42,125 bases of DNA from Cesiribacter andamanensis AMV16 (GCF_000348925.1 NZ_AODQ01000028.1:1-42125), one strand, 5' to 3'. Counted from the first letter of the stretch, positions 1 to 8,419 are shown. Numbers and translations: made by a program. Notes: generated by a model not told the origin, from the sequence alone.

Positions 1-402
1 CCCCTTCATCTACTGACAGCATCACAAAAGCGATCTTATCGGAGCCCACCTGTAAAGGCGTTGGATGTTGGGCATTTCAGCCACACAGGGCGGACACCAG
101 GTGGCCCAGATGTTCAGGAAGATCACCTTGCCCCGCAGGCTCTCAAAGGCTACGGTATTGCCCTCCAGGTCTACCATCTGAAATCCACTGCCTGCTACTT
201 CGGCCGCTGCCGGAGCCGGGGCATTGGGTTCGGCCGCAACTGCTTCGGGTACCTCGGCCTGGCGCAGGCCGGTAGCCAGCAACAGGCGCTGCACCTGCCC
301 AATGGCTTCGGTATGCAGGCCTGTGATGTACAGCAGGCCAAAGATGGTTAGCGTTACCACCCAGCTGGGTATCTTTTTTATGGAGAATTTTTTCTTGCTC
401 AT
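1..402 (-). CDS. TlpA-like membrane-anchored thioredoxin, frameshifted and cut by the window edge
   Basis: This is a periplasm-facing thiol-disulfide oxidoreductase of the TlpA/ResA type. Residues 13-30 form an N-terminal membrane anchor. An Ala/Pro/Glu-rich linker follows, then a thioredoxin fold whose active site WATWCPPC has its cysteines at residues 103 and 106. The frame that starts at 402 stops at 22, right after IQRLY. Skipping two bases (or adding one) near 50-51 restores the family continuation VGSDKIAFVMLSVDEG up to the window edge, so the stop looks like a frameshift and not a natural end. It is the third gene of a probable minus-strand unit behind the small secreted protein and DoxX-DsrE, which fits a thiol-redox role in sulfur handling. 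The family is clear; the intactness of the gene is not. Confidence 0.8.
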
Positions 403-456
403 GTTCGTGTTCTTAAACGTATAGTACCGGCATGGCTTGCCGCTAAGTTCCTAAAA

Positions 457-1353
457 TTACAGTTCTACAGTGATAAATCCCTGCGCCTGCAGCTCAAACA
501 TATGCGTAAGGCCGTTGGGGATGATCTCTACCCCCTCTACCAGGCTGGCCGGATCGATGGTGAATTGGGTGAGCGACATGCCGCAAATTCTGTAGGTAAC
601 ACCCGCCGCTTTCCCTTTTTGGATCTCCTGCTCCATAGCGCTGCCCTTTACAAAGGCCTCTACCGATTTGGCGCAGGCCATCACCACAAACTGCTGGCGC
701 TGGTAGGTGCTGGAGGGAGTAATGGCTTCGGCCGTATTTACGGCCGCTTTTACATGGTTGGGCTGGCTGATCAGCACCGCATAGTTCTTAGCGCTTGTAG
801 CAGGAGCGCTTTTTTCTGCAGCAGGGGTAGCCGTTTGTGCGGGCAGCGCAGTAGGAATACAGGCGGTGAGGGTGAGCAGGCCAATCACCAGCGCTGCTAC
901 GTAGTTCTTATGGTTATTCTTTGTTTTCATGCTTGTGATTTTTCGATGATGGAGCCACTGGTCCAGTCCGTACCAGACCGATCCATTGGCGATAAAAAAG
1001 AGTAAAATACCCCCTAGGGCAATGTTCTTGAAAAGTGGGCCGCTGCCTTCTGCCGCCACCTGAATGGTAAGGGTAATGGGGATCAGAATGGCCAGCAGGC
1101 CAGCGGCCGCCAGCCTGGTTATAAAGCCTGCCAGCAGGGCCAGGCCTCCGATCAGCAACCCAATGCCTGCCAGCATAACGAGTGTTTCGGCAGGGGCCAT
1201 CCAGGTAGCCAGGTCGCCCAGGGGAGCTTTTTGGAGCCGTGCGCTTGGGCCGGCCGTGTCAAACAGGTGGTTAAGGCCTGCCATGATAAAGATAAGGCTG
1301 CCCATCAGGCGCAACGCCAGATAGGATATTCTTTGAAGAGGGGTGGATTCCAT
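457..1353 (-). CDS. DoxX-family membrane protein read through into a DsrE-like lipoprotein
   Basis: One open frame of 298 codons joins two usually separate proteins. Residues 1-141 are a DoxX-type four-helix membrane protein. Residue 142 is a Met (ATG at 928-930) that opens what looks like an independent lipoprotein: basic start, hydrophobic stretch, lipobox LTAC, then a DsrE/DsrF-like domain with cysteines in the contexts MACAKS and RICGMS, as expected of sulfur-relay proteins. I chose the start at 1353 because the A-rich leader just upstream is typical and the DoxX domain begins there; the frame stays open further upstream without homology. A run of five A lies just before the internal ATG. 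One base more or fewer there would split the frame into two overlapping genes, so the fusion may be an indel artefact. Roles in sulfur metabolism are inferred from family and neighbours. Confidence 0.75.
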   Translation of the reverse strand: MESTPLQRISYLALRLMGSLIFIMAGLNHLFDTAGPSARLQKAPLGDLATWMAPAETLVMLAGIGLLIGGLALLAGFITRLAAAGLLAILIPITLTIQVAAEGSGPLFKNIALGGILLFFIANGSVWYGLDQWLHHRKITSMKTKNNHKNYVAALVIGLLTLTACIPTALPAQTATPAAEKSAPATSAKNYAVLISQPNHVKAAVNTAEAITPSSTYQRQQFVVMACAKSVEAFVKGSAMEQEIQKGKAAGVTYRICGMSLTQFTIDPASLVEGVEIIPNGLTHMFELQAQGFITVEL

Positions 1354-1496
1354 AGTAGTTAGTTTTTTCTTAACAGCTTGATGCAGGTCACCAAAAGCCA
1401 GTGCCCATGCAATCAGAAAAAGTCGGCAGCAGGCCTGGGGCCGGGGCTGCCGTACACGCAGCCGCCGCTCCAAAAGGGGATGCCGCTGCTACTGTA

Positions 1497-2018
1497 TTAA
1501 GAAAAGCGTGGAGGACGGGGCTCCAGCTCCAGAGCAGGAGCCGTCAGATGGGCCCTGTAAAAGCTTCCGCTCCGGGTAGCACGTACAGGGGGTATCAGGC
1601 AAAGTGCTTCGGGCTGGTGCACAACGGCTACCAGCAACTGGCTGCATACTGATGCCGGCACAGATCCGGCCGGTGCAGGATCCTGATGATGGTGCTTCAA
1701 GCATTTACGCTTGGTACAGGGTTTTTTGGCCCCTTTGCTGCTTTTCTGGCAGCTGCTGCTCCCTTCCAGCTGTGTCGCAGCTGTAGGCATAGCATCCTTT
1801 AGTGCTGCTCCCTGGGGCACGGCGCCCGTATGCACGGCGCCCGTATGCACGGCGCCGGTGGGCACCGCGCCGGCGTGCGCCGCGCCAAAGAACAGGCTGC
1901 TCCCAGGCAGGCTGCTGTTTATGCCACGACCAGGCCCACTGGTTGGCAGACCTGCCTCAGTGGGCAGCGCAAACAGCAGAAAGGGTAGGACAAACAGAAC
2001 CAGCAGGTAGGACTTCAT
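1497..2018 (-). CDS. Small secreted Cys/His-containing protein with pentapeptide repeats
   Basis: I do not recognise this 173-residue protein. It begins with a convincing signal peptide (MKSYLLVLFVLPFLLFALP, cleavage near TEA-GLP). A low-complexity Gly-Ala-Val-rich stretch made of degenerate pentapeptides (GAVHT and variants) follows. The C-terminal half is basic and rich in Cys and His, with KPCTKRKCLKHHH, and ends in a Pro-rich tail, which suggests metal or sulfur contact but proves nothing. The start at 2018 is preferred over an upstream in-frame Met at 2054: the -7 box of the CRP-type promoter lies at 2051-2058, so transcription would begin downstream of 2054. It heads the minus-strand unit with DoxX-DsrE and TlpA. 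Confidence 0.5.
   Translation of the reverse strand: MKSYLLVLFVLPFLLFALPTEAGLPTSGPGRGINSSLPGSSLFFGAAHAGAVPTGAVHTGAVHTGAVPQGAALKDAMPTAATQLEGSSSCQKSSKGAKKPCTKRKCLKHHHQDPAPAGSVPASVCSQLLVAVVHQPEALCLIPPVRATRSGSFYRAHLTAPALELEPRPPRFS
1821..1880. repeat. 15-bp minisatellite inside the secreted-protein gene
   Basis: Four 15-bp units: two identical (GGCGCCCGTATGCAC on the plus strand) and two diverged. On the minus strand they encode the pentapeptides GAVHT, GAVHT, GAVPT and a GAAHA-like unit, so copy-number change keeps the frame. Confidence 0.85.
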
Positions 2019-2050
2019 TTTTTGGATTGACCAGCTACGATAGTGAAAGG

Positions 2051-2095
2051 GCAAGGTACAAAAAGCCAGGATTCAGGTCTGTGACTTTAGTCACA
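2051..2095 (-). promoter_or_regulatory. CRP/FNR-type operator plus -7 box for the secreted-protein/DoxX-DsrE/tlpA unit
   Basis: A perfect 16-bp palindrome TGTGACTTTAGTCACA lies at 2080-2095. On the minus strand a -7-like TACCTTG follows at 2058-2052. The distance from the palindrome centre to the last G of the box is 35.5 nt, one less than in the other five copies. Confidence 0.7.
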
Positions 2096-2129
2096 CAGGG
2101 GCGGCTTCATCACTAACTTCCAGCAGCAG

Positions 2130-3530
2130 CTAGAAGCTTATTTGTGTGATAAGGTTCAGGTTGTGAAAATTGGTCCGGTAGTACATCTCCTCTACCGCCA
2201 GCGCATCAGTGGGGGAAATCCTGCCAATGTAGAGCAGGCGAAAACTCAATCCTTTCAGGGCTGGATTGGCCGGCTGGTAACGCAGGTCGCTTACCCAGCT
2301 CCAGTAGCTGACAGTGCCGTATTTATTGAACCGGTACTCTTCAGTTGCGGGGGTCCAGCCCCTAGCCAGGGCCAGCTCCAGCAAAAAATGCTCCGATAGA
2401 GTATATTTGACTTTGGCTACCAGCAGATTAGCCTTCCCCAGCCCTTCCATGCGGCCCCGGGGCAGGGTGGCAAAGAACTGCTCCCGCCCCCATTCCCGGG
2501 GAAACAGAAAGCGCCCTCCCCTGCCAATATGCAGATAGTTAAGGGAGAGCTCCCAACTTCCGGGCGTATAGGCCAGGCGGCTTCCCCCCAGCCACTGCTG
2601 CTGGTCGGGAAAGTAGGCCAGGCTGCTTTCGGGATTTCCGCCAGTGCCTACCCGAAACTGGTACAGACCCTCCAGGCCCAGCGACACCTGAGAATGTAAA
2701 GGCCATTGGCTGCGGCCATAGGTAGTATTGGCGATGTTTTCAATCCAGTAATTCCAAACGTCAGCCTCCAGCCCCTTTAGTAGCTTGCTCTGCAGTCCCG
2801 CCACAGCCACCCCCCTGCTCCGGGTCTGATGGCGGTAGGCCGAGGGGTTTCCGGCCACATCCACCCCGGCTGCATAAAGGCCAATGCTTTCGGCGGTACT
2901 AAACCAGGAAACAGCGCTTCTGGGAGACACATGATCGAACCAGGCCAGGTGCAGTGCAGCCTTCTTCCCCAAAGGTGCCTCAAGGGCGATTCCCTGAAAA
3001 GAATACGGTTTCATGCGTGTATCCTGCGGATTCATCAGGGGAGAAGAAAAGCTAAAGCGCCCTCCCCTTACCAGCAGATGCCTGTACCTATACTCGAGGT
3101 AGAGTTCATCCAAACGGTCCAGATCAGTACCGTTTTCAGGATCTTCCAGATCAAACAGCTCCAGCTCCAGTCTGGGGTATTTGCCCGTTATGGGGTCTCG
3201 TTCACTCATGCCCGATGAAAAAAGCCGGTAGGTAAACAAGCCGCCAATACCCAGCCGAAGCCCTTTGTACGCAGCCGTTTGGTAGGCAAGGCCGGCTCCC
3301 AGCGCATTGGCGTAATTGTCAGAAAGCTGCCGGTAATTCCAGCTGGCCATAAAGTAGTTACGCACATGCCCGTGTACGCTCCCCCTGGCAAAGAAGTCTT
3401 TCAGGCTTTTGATGCTGCTGGTATCGGCTGCTGCCGGGGGGGTGCCGGCGGCAGGATGAGCGTCTTGTGCCAGGGCTATGTGCCAGCTCCCTAAACTAAG
3501 TAAGGCTGCCAGTAAGAGAAATGATTTCAT
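2130..3530 (-). CDS. OprD-like outer-membrane porin
   Basis: This 466-residue outer-membrane beta-barrel has a signal peptide ending near ALA-QDA. It resembles Bacteroidota members of the OprD porin family: an N-terminal segment around residue 50 (FFARGSVHGHVRNYFMAS), alternating amphipathic strands rich in Tyr/Trp/Arg throughout, and an aromatic C-terminus (LITQISF) as used for barrel assembly. Channels of this type pass small solutes. The substrate is not visible in the sequence, but the position inside the sulfur island and its own CRP-type promoter at 3580-3624 suggest uptake of a sulfur compound or another anionic solute. It is transcribed separately from the downstream secreted-protein gene. 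No hairpin terminator was seen after its stop. Confidence 0.75.
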   Translation of the reverse strand: MKSFLLLAALLSLGSWHIALAQDAHPAAGTPPAAADTSSIKSLKDFFARGSVHGHVRNYFMASWNYRQLSDNYANALGAGLAYQTAAYKGLRLGIGGLFTYRLFSSGMSERDPITGKYPRLELELFDLEDPENGTDLDRLDELYLEYRYRHLLVRGGRFSFSSPLMNPQDTRMKPYSFQGIALEAPLGKKAALHLAWFDHVSPRSAVSWFSTAESIGLYAAGVDVAGNPSAYRHQTRSRGVAVAGLQSKLLKGLEADVWNYWIENIANTTYGRSQWPLHSQVSLGLEGLYQFRVGTGGNPESSLAYFPDQQQWLGGSRLAYTPGSWELSLNYLHIGRGGRFLFPREWGREQFFATLPRGRMEGLGKANLLVAKVKYTLSEHFLLELALARGWTPATEEYRFNKYGTVSYWSWVSDLRYQPANPALKGLSFRLLYIGRISPTDALAVEEMYYRTNFHNLNLITQISF

Positions 3531-3579
3531 AAGGGCGGTTGCATCGGTTGCTTCAGCACCTCATCGGCCGAAGTAGCAG

Positions 3580-3624
3580 CAAAATTGGGGCGCCCCTTTA
3601 GCATTTACAGTGACATTGGTTACA
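3580..3624 (-). promoter_or_regulatory. CRP/FNR-type operator plus -7 box for the porin gene
   Basis: A near-palindrome AGTGACATTGGTTACA lies at 3609-3624. On the minus strand CAATTTTG (3587-3580) matches the -7 consensus TAnnTTTG except at its first base. The centre-to-box distance is 36.5 nt. Confidence 0.6.
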
Positions 3625-3667
3625 CAAGCTTGTGCATTTCACTAGTCAGGCCCATTGGCCAGAAGCT

Positions 3668-3699
3668 AAAAAAGCCCTGACTCAACATCCGGGCTTTTT
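3668..3699 (-). terminator. Rho-independent terminator after the CoA-disulfide reductase gene
   Basis: The arms AAAAAGCCC and GGGCTTTTT form a stem 19 nt past the stop codon at 3718. On the minus strand the stem runs into a T tract. Confidence 0.8.
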
Positions 3700-3717
3700 C
3701 TGAAAACAGAGGTTTGC

Positions 3718-5412
3718 TTACTGCAGCACCAGTTCAGGAGTCGCCAGACTACAGTTGTTCATTTCCTGACAGGCCACGGAATAGGTTTTGTAGCCGCCAT
3801 CCAGGTTTTTTACGGCAAAGCCCCACTCCTGCAGGATGCGGCTGGCCAGGTAACCCCGCAGGCCGGCATGGCAGTAAATGTAAATGGTTTCCGCTGCGGG
3901 CAGCTCGGCCAGCCGGTCCCGCAGCTGGTCCAGGGGAATGTGTACAGCCCCTTCAATAAAGCCCCCCTCCAGCTCCTTTTTCTCCCGTACATCCAGCACA
4001 AACGCACCGGCTGCAGCCAGGTCCCTGATCTGGTGCCACTGAATGGTGTCTACCTCTCCTTCCAGCATGTTCTGGGCCACATATCCCAGCATGTTTACCG
4101 GATCTTTGGCCGAGGAGAAAGGGGGTGCATAGGCCAGTTCCAGCTCGGCAAGGTCCCATACGTTCAGGCCGCCTTTAATGGCTGTTGCCAGCACGTCGAT
4201 GCGCTTGTCGGCGCCCTTTTCGCCCACGGCCTGGGCACCGAAGAGCATGCCATCCTCAGGCGAGAACAGCAACTTTAGGGCCAGGGGTTTGGCACCGGGG
4301 TAGTAGCCGGCGTGGGAGTTGGGGTGGATGTGCGCTGTCAGGTAGGGCACACCCCGCTTCTGCAGCACTTTTTCGGTATTGCCCGTAACGGCCGCCGTAA
4401 GGTCAAACACCTTGGCAATGGCCGTACCCAGGGTACCCTTGTAGGGGGTAGGCTTGCCCGAAATGGTATCGGCCACAATGCGGCCCTGGCGGTTGGCCGG
4501 CCAGGCAAGGGGTACAAAGCAGGCCTGCCCGCTTACCCAGTCCTGTACCTCTATGGCATCGCCCACGGCATAAATATGGGGGTCGGAGGTCTGCAGGTAC
4601 TCGTTTACCCGGATGCTGTTGCGGCTGCCCAGCGCCAGGCCGGCTTCTTTGGCCAGGCTGCTTTCGGGCTGCACGCCCACAGCCATCACCAGCATATCGG
4701 CCGCCAGCTCGGTGCCGCTTTGCAGCACCAGCCGGCTACCCCCTTCTTCAACCGCTTTCAGGCCATCGCTCAGATACAGGGCTACCCCTTTGGCACGCAG
4801 GTGCTGCTGTAGAATGGCGGCCATCTCAACATCCATGGCCTCCATTACCTGGGCCGAAAGCTCTACCAGGCTTACGTGTATGCCCAGCTGGTGCAGGTTT
4901 TCTGCCATTTCCAGGCCAATAAAGCCTCCACCCACCACCACGGCTCGTTTAGGTTTCGCTTCCGCTACATAGGCTTTGATCTTATCCGTATCGGGTATGT
5001 TGCGCAGGGTAAACACAGTACGGGCATCAGCCAGACCCGGGATGGGCGGCACAATGGGTTTGGCGCCCGGCGACAGGATGAGCGTATCATAGGATTCGTC
5101 ATACACCTCTCCGCTCAGCAGGTTCTGGATGCTGACGGTTTTTTCGCTGCGGTTGATGCGCAGTACTTCGCTAAGGGTGCGAATGTCCAGGTGAAAGCGC
5201 CTGGACATGCCCTCTACGGTCTGCACCAGCAGCTTTTCCCGCTTTTCAATAGCCCCGCCAATGTAGTAAGGCAGGCCGCAATTGGCAAAGGAGATGTGCT
5301 CGCCCCGCTCCAGCAGCACGATATGGGCTCCTTCATTGAGGCGCCGCAGCCTGGCCGCTGCCGTGGCCCCGCCGGCTACCCCTCCTACAATCACAATTTT
5401 CCTGGATTTCAT
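3718..5412 (-). CDS. CoA-disulfide reductase-type flavoprotein with C-terminal rhodanese
   Basis: This 564-residue FAD/NAD(P)H-dependent pyridine nucleotide-disulfide oxidoreductase belongs to the CoA-disulfide/CoA-persulfide reductase group. The FAD-binding motif VGGVAGGATAAARLRRL opens the protein. The single redox cysteine sits at residue 45 in SFANCGLPYYIGG, as in CoADR. The NAD-binding motif VVVGGGFIGLEMAENL lies near residue 160. From about residue 465 a rhodanese domain carries the active-site loop CHAGLRG, so persulfide sulfur can be passed to or from the flavoprotein half. Full length matches rhodanese-fused CoADR proteins, known to reduce CoA persulfides or polysulfides. It sits divergently from the TauE gene across 250 bp. 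I found no CRP-type site aligned with its own start. Confidence 0.9.
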   Translation of the reverse strand: MKSRKIVIVGGVAGGATAAARLRRLNEGAHIVLLERGEHISFANCGLPYYIGGAIEKREKLLVQTVEGMSRRFHLDIRTLSEVLRINRSEKTVSIQNLLSGEVYDESYDTLILSPGAKPIVPPIPGLADARTVFTLRNIPDTDKIKAYVAEAKPKRAVVVGGGFIGLEMAENLHQLGIHVSLVELSAQVMEAMDVEMAAILQQHLRAKGVALYLSDGLKAVEEGGSRLVLQSGTELAADMLVMAVGVQPESSLAKEAGLALGSRNSIRVNEYLQTSDPHIYAVGDAIEVQDWVSGQACFVPLAWPANRQGRIVADTISGKPTPYKGTLGTAIAKVFDLTAAVTGNTEKVLQKRGVPYLTAHIHPNSHAGYYPGAKPLALKLLFSPEDGMLFGAQAVGEKGADKRIDVLATAIKGGLNVWDLAELELAYAPPFSSAKDPVNMLGYVAQNMLEGEVDTIQWHQIRDLAAAGAFVLDVREKKELEGGFIEGAVHIPLDQLRDRLAELPAAETIYIYCHAGLRGYLASRILQEWGFAVKNLDGGYKTYSVACQEMNNCSLATPELVLQ

Positions 5413-5598
5413 GCGCTAAATATGATTTTTTTTATACTTGTGCTTTGCTGATTTGTCTGCAGATTTACCCCTTCAAGGGGACTTCGTTAGCGGACAATGC
5501 AAAACTCCGGCGGATAGATGGAGAAAAACATGATTCCCCTCAGCCGATGGCATGACCCTTCTCAGGGATTTTAAAAAGGGCGGGAGCAACAGGGCTTG

Positions 5599-5643
5599 TG
5601 TAACAAATATCACTGAAGCGGGCTTATCACTTCACTACTTTTG
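5599..5643 (+). promoter_or_regulatory. CRP/FNR-type operator plus -7 box for tauE
   Basis: TGTAACAAATATCACT lies at 5599-5614 and TACTTTTG, a perfect TAnnTTTG, at 5636-5643. The centre-to-box distance is 36.5 nt. No -33 TTG element is present, as expected for class II activation. Confidence 0.7.
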
Positions 5644-5663
5644 TGTAAAATTCAGACACGCAC

Positions 5664-6467
5664 ATGGAAGTTATGACTATTCTGGGATGGATCTCGGCCA
5701 TCATCATTGGCATCAGCCTGGGGCTGATCGGCGGCGGAGGCTCCATTCTTACCGTACCGGCCCTGGTGTACCTGCTCAGCGTTAGCCCGGTGCTGGCAAC
5801 GGCCTACTCCCTATTTGTGGTGGGCGCTACCTCGCTGGCAGGCGCCTTTTCTTTTATGAGAAAGGGGCTGGTCAACTACAAGACCGCTGCCGTATTTGCC
5901 ACCCCCTCCTTTATCGCCGTGTACCTGACGCGCAAGTTGCTGGTGCCTGCCATCCCCGACACCCTATTTACAGTAGGTGATTTTGTGATGACCAAGAACA
6001 TCGGCATCATGGTTTTCTTTGCCCTGATCATGCTGGCAGCAGCTTTTTCCATGATGCGGAATGGCGCCAAAGCAGATAGCCAGGAAGAGAAGGAAATCCA
6101 GTACAACTACCCCCTGATCGGGCTGGAAGGCGCCGTTGTAGGCGTACTTACCGGGCTGGTAGGCGCTGGCGGGGGCTTCCTGATCATCCCCGCCCTGGTA
6201 TTGCTGGCCAGGTTACCTATGAAAATGGCCGTTGGCACCTCGCTGTTGATCATCGCCGTAAAATCCCTGATTGGATTCCTGGGCGATATTGGCAACCAGC
6301 CCATCGACTGGACCTTTATGCTGCTCTTCACCGGCCTTTCGCTGGTGGGTATTTTCATCGGCAGCTGGCTCTCCACCAAAATTCATGGTAGCCACCTGAA
6401 GAAAGCCTTTGGCTGGTTTGTGCTGCTGATGGCCCTCTATATCCTGGCTAAGGAACTTCTTTTTTAG
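5664..6467 (+). CDS. TauE/SafE (TSUP) family sulfite/organosulfonate exporter
   Basis: This 267-residue polytopic membrane protein has the internal repeat of the TSUP family. Each half starts with a glycine-rich motif on a membrane helix: LGLIGGGGSILTVPAL near residue 20 and LTGLVGAGGGFLIIPAL near residue 160. Members export sulfite, sulfoacetate or related anions, or move thiosulfate. Here the likely cargo is sulfite released by the persulfide-oxidising protein encoded just downstream, which is inference from context. The Met at 5664 follows the predicted transcription start by about 15 nt. The gap to the next gene carries a second CRP-type promoter, so the two genes are co-regulated but can be transcribed separately. 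Confidence 0.9.
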   Translation: MEVMTILGWISAIIIGISLGLIGGGGSILTVPALVYLLSVSPVLATAYSLFVVGATSLAGAFSFMRKGLVNYKTAAVFATPSFIAVYLTRKLLVPAIPDTLFTVGDFVMTKNIGIMVFFALIMLAAAFSMMRNGAKADSQEEKEIQYNYPLIGLEGAVVGVLTGLVGAGGGFLIIPALVLLARLPMKMAVGTSLLIIAVKSLIGFLGDIGNQPIDWTFMLLFTGLSLVGIFIGSWLSTKIHGSHLKKAFGWFVLLMALYILAKELLF

Positions 6468-6479
6468 GCAGCGCTCCAA

Positions 6480-6524
6480 TGTGACCTTTGTCACTGTGCA
6501 GGCCACAGGCCAGGCGTACCTTTG
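6480..6524 (+). promoter_or_regulatory. CRP/FNR-type operator plus -7 box for the persulfide dioxygenase-like gene
   Basis: TGTGACCTTTGTCACT lies at 6480-6495 and TACCTTTG at 6517-6524, with a centre-to-box distance of 36.5 nt. It starts 13 nt after the tauE stop. Confidence 0.75.
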
Positions 6525-6566
6525 TACTGTCATAAGAAAGCAACAAAAAATCAAAACAATAGCATC

Positions 6567-7910
6567 ATGAAGATCAAACAATTCGAAGACAAGGGACTGG
6601 CCCATTTCGGCTATGCCATTTTAAGCGAAGAGAAAAAGGAGATTGTACTGGTAGACCCTGCCCGTGATCCCCAACCGTACTATGACTGGGCCGAGGCAGA
6701 AAGCGCCAAAATCGTTGGGGTGATCGAAACTCACCCGCATGCCGACTTTGTAAGCGCGCACCTGGAGATTCACAAAACCACCGGCGCCACCATTTATGTG
6801 AGCATGCTGGTAGGCGCCGATTACCCCCACCAGGCCTACGACGATGGCGATGAGATAGTACTGGGCGAAGTGAAACTCAAAGCCCTGCACACTCCCGGCC
6901 ACTCGCCCGACGGCATCAGCATTGTGGCAGAAGTGGATGGAAAAGATATAGCGGTGTTTACCGGCGATACGCTCTTTATTGGGGATGTAGGCCGCCCCGA
7001 CCTGCGCGAAAAAGCCGGCAACATCATGGCCAGGCGCGAAGAACTGGCCCGCCAGCTATACTACAGCACCCGCGAAAAACTAATGACCCTGGCCGATGAT
7101 GTGCTTGTATACCCGGCCCACGGCTCCGGCTCACTCTGCGGCAAGGCCCTCAGCGATGCCCAAAGCAGCACCATAGGCGCTGAGAAAATAGGCAACTACG
7201 CCCTGCAGCCCATGTCGGAAGAAGCCTTTGTAAAGGTACTGCTGGAAGACCAGCCCTTTATCCCCAAATACTTTGGCTACGATGTAAGCCTGAACAAGCA
7301 GGGCGCCCCTGCCTACCAGCCCTCCCTGACCGGCGTTAAGCGTCTGGACAAGAACTTTACGCCTGAGGCCGGTGCTGTTATTGTTGACGGACGCCCGCAG
7401 GAGCAGTTCAAGAAGGGGCACCTGAAGGGCGCCATCAACATCCAGAACGGTGGCAAGTTTGAAACCTGGTTGGGCAGCATTGTAGCCCCCACAGAGAAAT
7501 ACTACCTGCTAGCCGGCTCCGAAAAAGAGCTGGAAGAGCTGATCCGCAAAGCGGCCAAGATTGGCTATGAACTGCTGATCGCCGGCGCCTTTGTGTACGA
7601 CAAGCAAGGGGGTGAAACCAGCGAAGGATTTGACAGAGCACGCTTTGAGAAGAATCTGCAGGATTACACCATCGTAGACATCCGCAACAGCAGCGAAACC
7701 AAGGCGGGTAAATTCTTTGAGGGAGCCATAAACGTACCACTGCCCGAACTGCGCGAACGTGCCAGTGAGATTCCGACTGATAAGCCGGTGGTGGTACACT
7801 GTGCCGGTGGCTATCGCTCTGCGGCAGGCAGCAGCATTCTGGAGAGCCAGCTGCCCGTACCGGTACTGGACATGAGCGAGGCGGTAAACGAGCTGAAACT
7901 GCAGAAATAG
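6567..7910 (+). CDS. Persulfide dioxygenase-like MBL-fold protein with two rhodanese domains
   Basis: This 447-residue cytoplasmic protein begins with an ETHE1-like metallo-beta-lactamase domain (about residues 1-235). Its metal motif is THPHADFVSAH (His56, His58, Asp60), followed by HTPGHSPDG, FTGDTLFIGDVGRPDL and YPAHGSG. Two rhodanese domains follow. The first (about 255-345) has LLAGSEKE where the active-site Cys loop should be and so looks catalytically dead. The second (about 355-445) keeps VVHCAGGYRSA. ETHE1 relatives oxidise glutathione or other low-molecular-weight persulfides to sulfite, and the fused rhodanese moves the sulfane sulfur. Start 6567 is chosen because an in-frame Met at 6522 overlaps the -7 box. 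A strong terminator follows. Confidence 0.9.
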   Translation: MKIKQFEDKGLAHFGYAILSEEKKEIVLVDPARDPQPYYDWAEAESAKIVGVIETHPHADFVSAHLEIHKTTGATIYVSMLVGADYPHQAYDDGDEIVLGEVKLKALHTPGHSPDGISIVAEVDGKDIAVFTGDTLFIGDVGRPDLREKAGNIMARREELARQLYYSTREKLMTLADDVLVYPAHGSGSLCGKALSDAQSSTIGAEKIGNYALQPMSEEAFVKVLLEDQPFIPKYFGYDVSLNKQGAPAYQPSLTGVKRLDKNFTPEAGAVIVDGRPQEQFKKGHLKGAINIQNGGKFETWLGSIVAPTEKYYLLAGSEKELEELIRKAAKIGYELLIAGAFVYDKQGGETSEGFDRARFEKNLQDYTIVDIRNSSETKAGKFFEGAINVPLPELRERASEIPTDKPVVVHCAGGYRSAAGSSILESQLPVPVLDMSEAVNELKLQK

Positions 7911-7917
7911 ATCCCCG

Positions 7918-7946
7918 AAAGGCACCTGCATGCGGGTGCCTTTTTT
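7918..7946 (+). terminator. Rho-independent terminator after the persulfide dioxygenase-like gene
   Basis: The stem AAAGGCACC/GGTGCCTTT encloses an 8-nt loop and is followed by further T residues, 8 nt past the stop. Confidence 0.9.
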
Positions 7947-8011
7947 ACTATCCAGTGCCCTACCCCCTTTGCCAACCAGACCGCATGTAGCGCATCAACC
8001 CGCTGGCATTA

Positions 8012-8056
8012 GGTGACGTAAGTCACTGACCAGGCTCTAGGAAGGGGCTATCTTTA
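8012..8056 (+). promoter_or_regulatory. CRP/FNR-type operator plus -7 box for the single-domain rhodanese
   Basis: GGTGACGTAAGTCACT lies at 8012-8027 and TATCTTTA at 8049-8056, with a centre-to-box distance of 36.5 nt. Confidence 0.7.
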
Positions 8057-8077
8057 GATAAATAAAATCATAATGCG

Positions 8078-8419
8078 ATGTTCAATCTGTTTAAAAGCAA
8101 GAAAGCGATGAAGTATAAAAATATTGGCGCAGAAGAGCTGAAAAAGCTGCAGGAGGAGAATCCCGATGCCGTAGTGCTGGACGTACGCACCCCTGGCGAA
8201 GTAAGGGGCGGCAAGATCCCAGGCGCCACTACCATTGACATCATGGACCGGAATTTTGCCAACCGCATCGAAACCCTGGACAAGGACAAGCCTTACCTGG
8301 TCTATTGCCGCAGCGGCAACCGAAGCGGCCAGGCCTGTTCCTACATGGCCGAGCGCGGCTTTACCAGGCTCTATAACCTGAACGGCGGCATCGGCAGCTG
8401 GCCCTACGAGCTGCAGTAA
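8078..8419 (+). CDS. Single-domain rhodanese sulfurtransferase
   Basis: This 113-residue protein is one rhodanese domain. It has the N-terminal signature VVLDVRTPGEV and the active-site loop YCRSGNRSG with the catalytic Cys, then the closing NLNGGIGSW motif. A short basic N-terminus (MFNLFKSKKAMKYK) precedes the fold and no signal peptide is seen, so it should be cytoplasmic. Such proteins carry persulfide sulfur between thiosulfate or glutathione persulfide and acceptors. It is a stand-alone unit between two CRP-type promoters, with a 10-bp hairpin downstream. With the CoADR fusion and the dioxygenase-like fusion it gives four rhodanese domains within 5 kb, three with an active-site Cys. Confidence 0.92.
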   Translation: MFNLFKSKKAMKYKNIGAEELKKLQEENPDAVVLDVRTPGEVRGGKIPGATTIDIMDRNFANRIETLDKDKPYLVYCRSGNRSGQACSYMAERGFTRLYNLNGGIGSWPYELQ

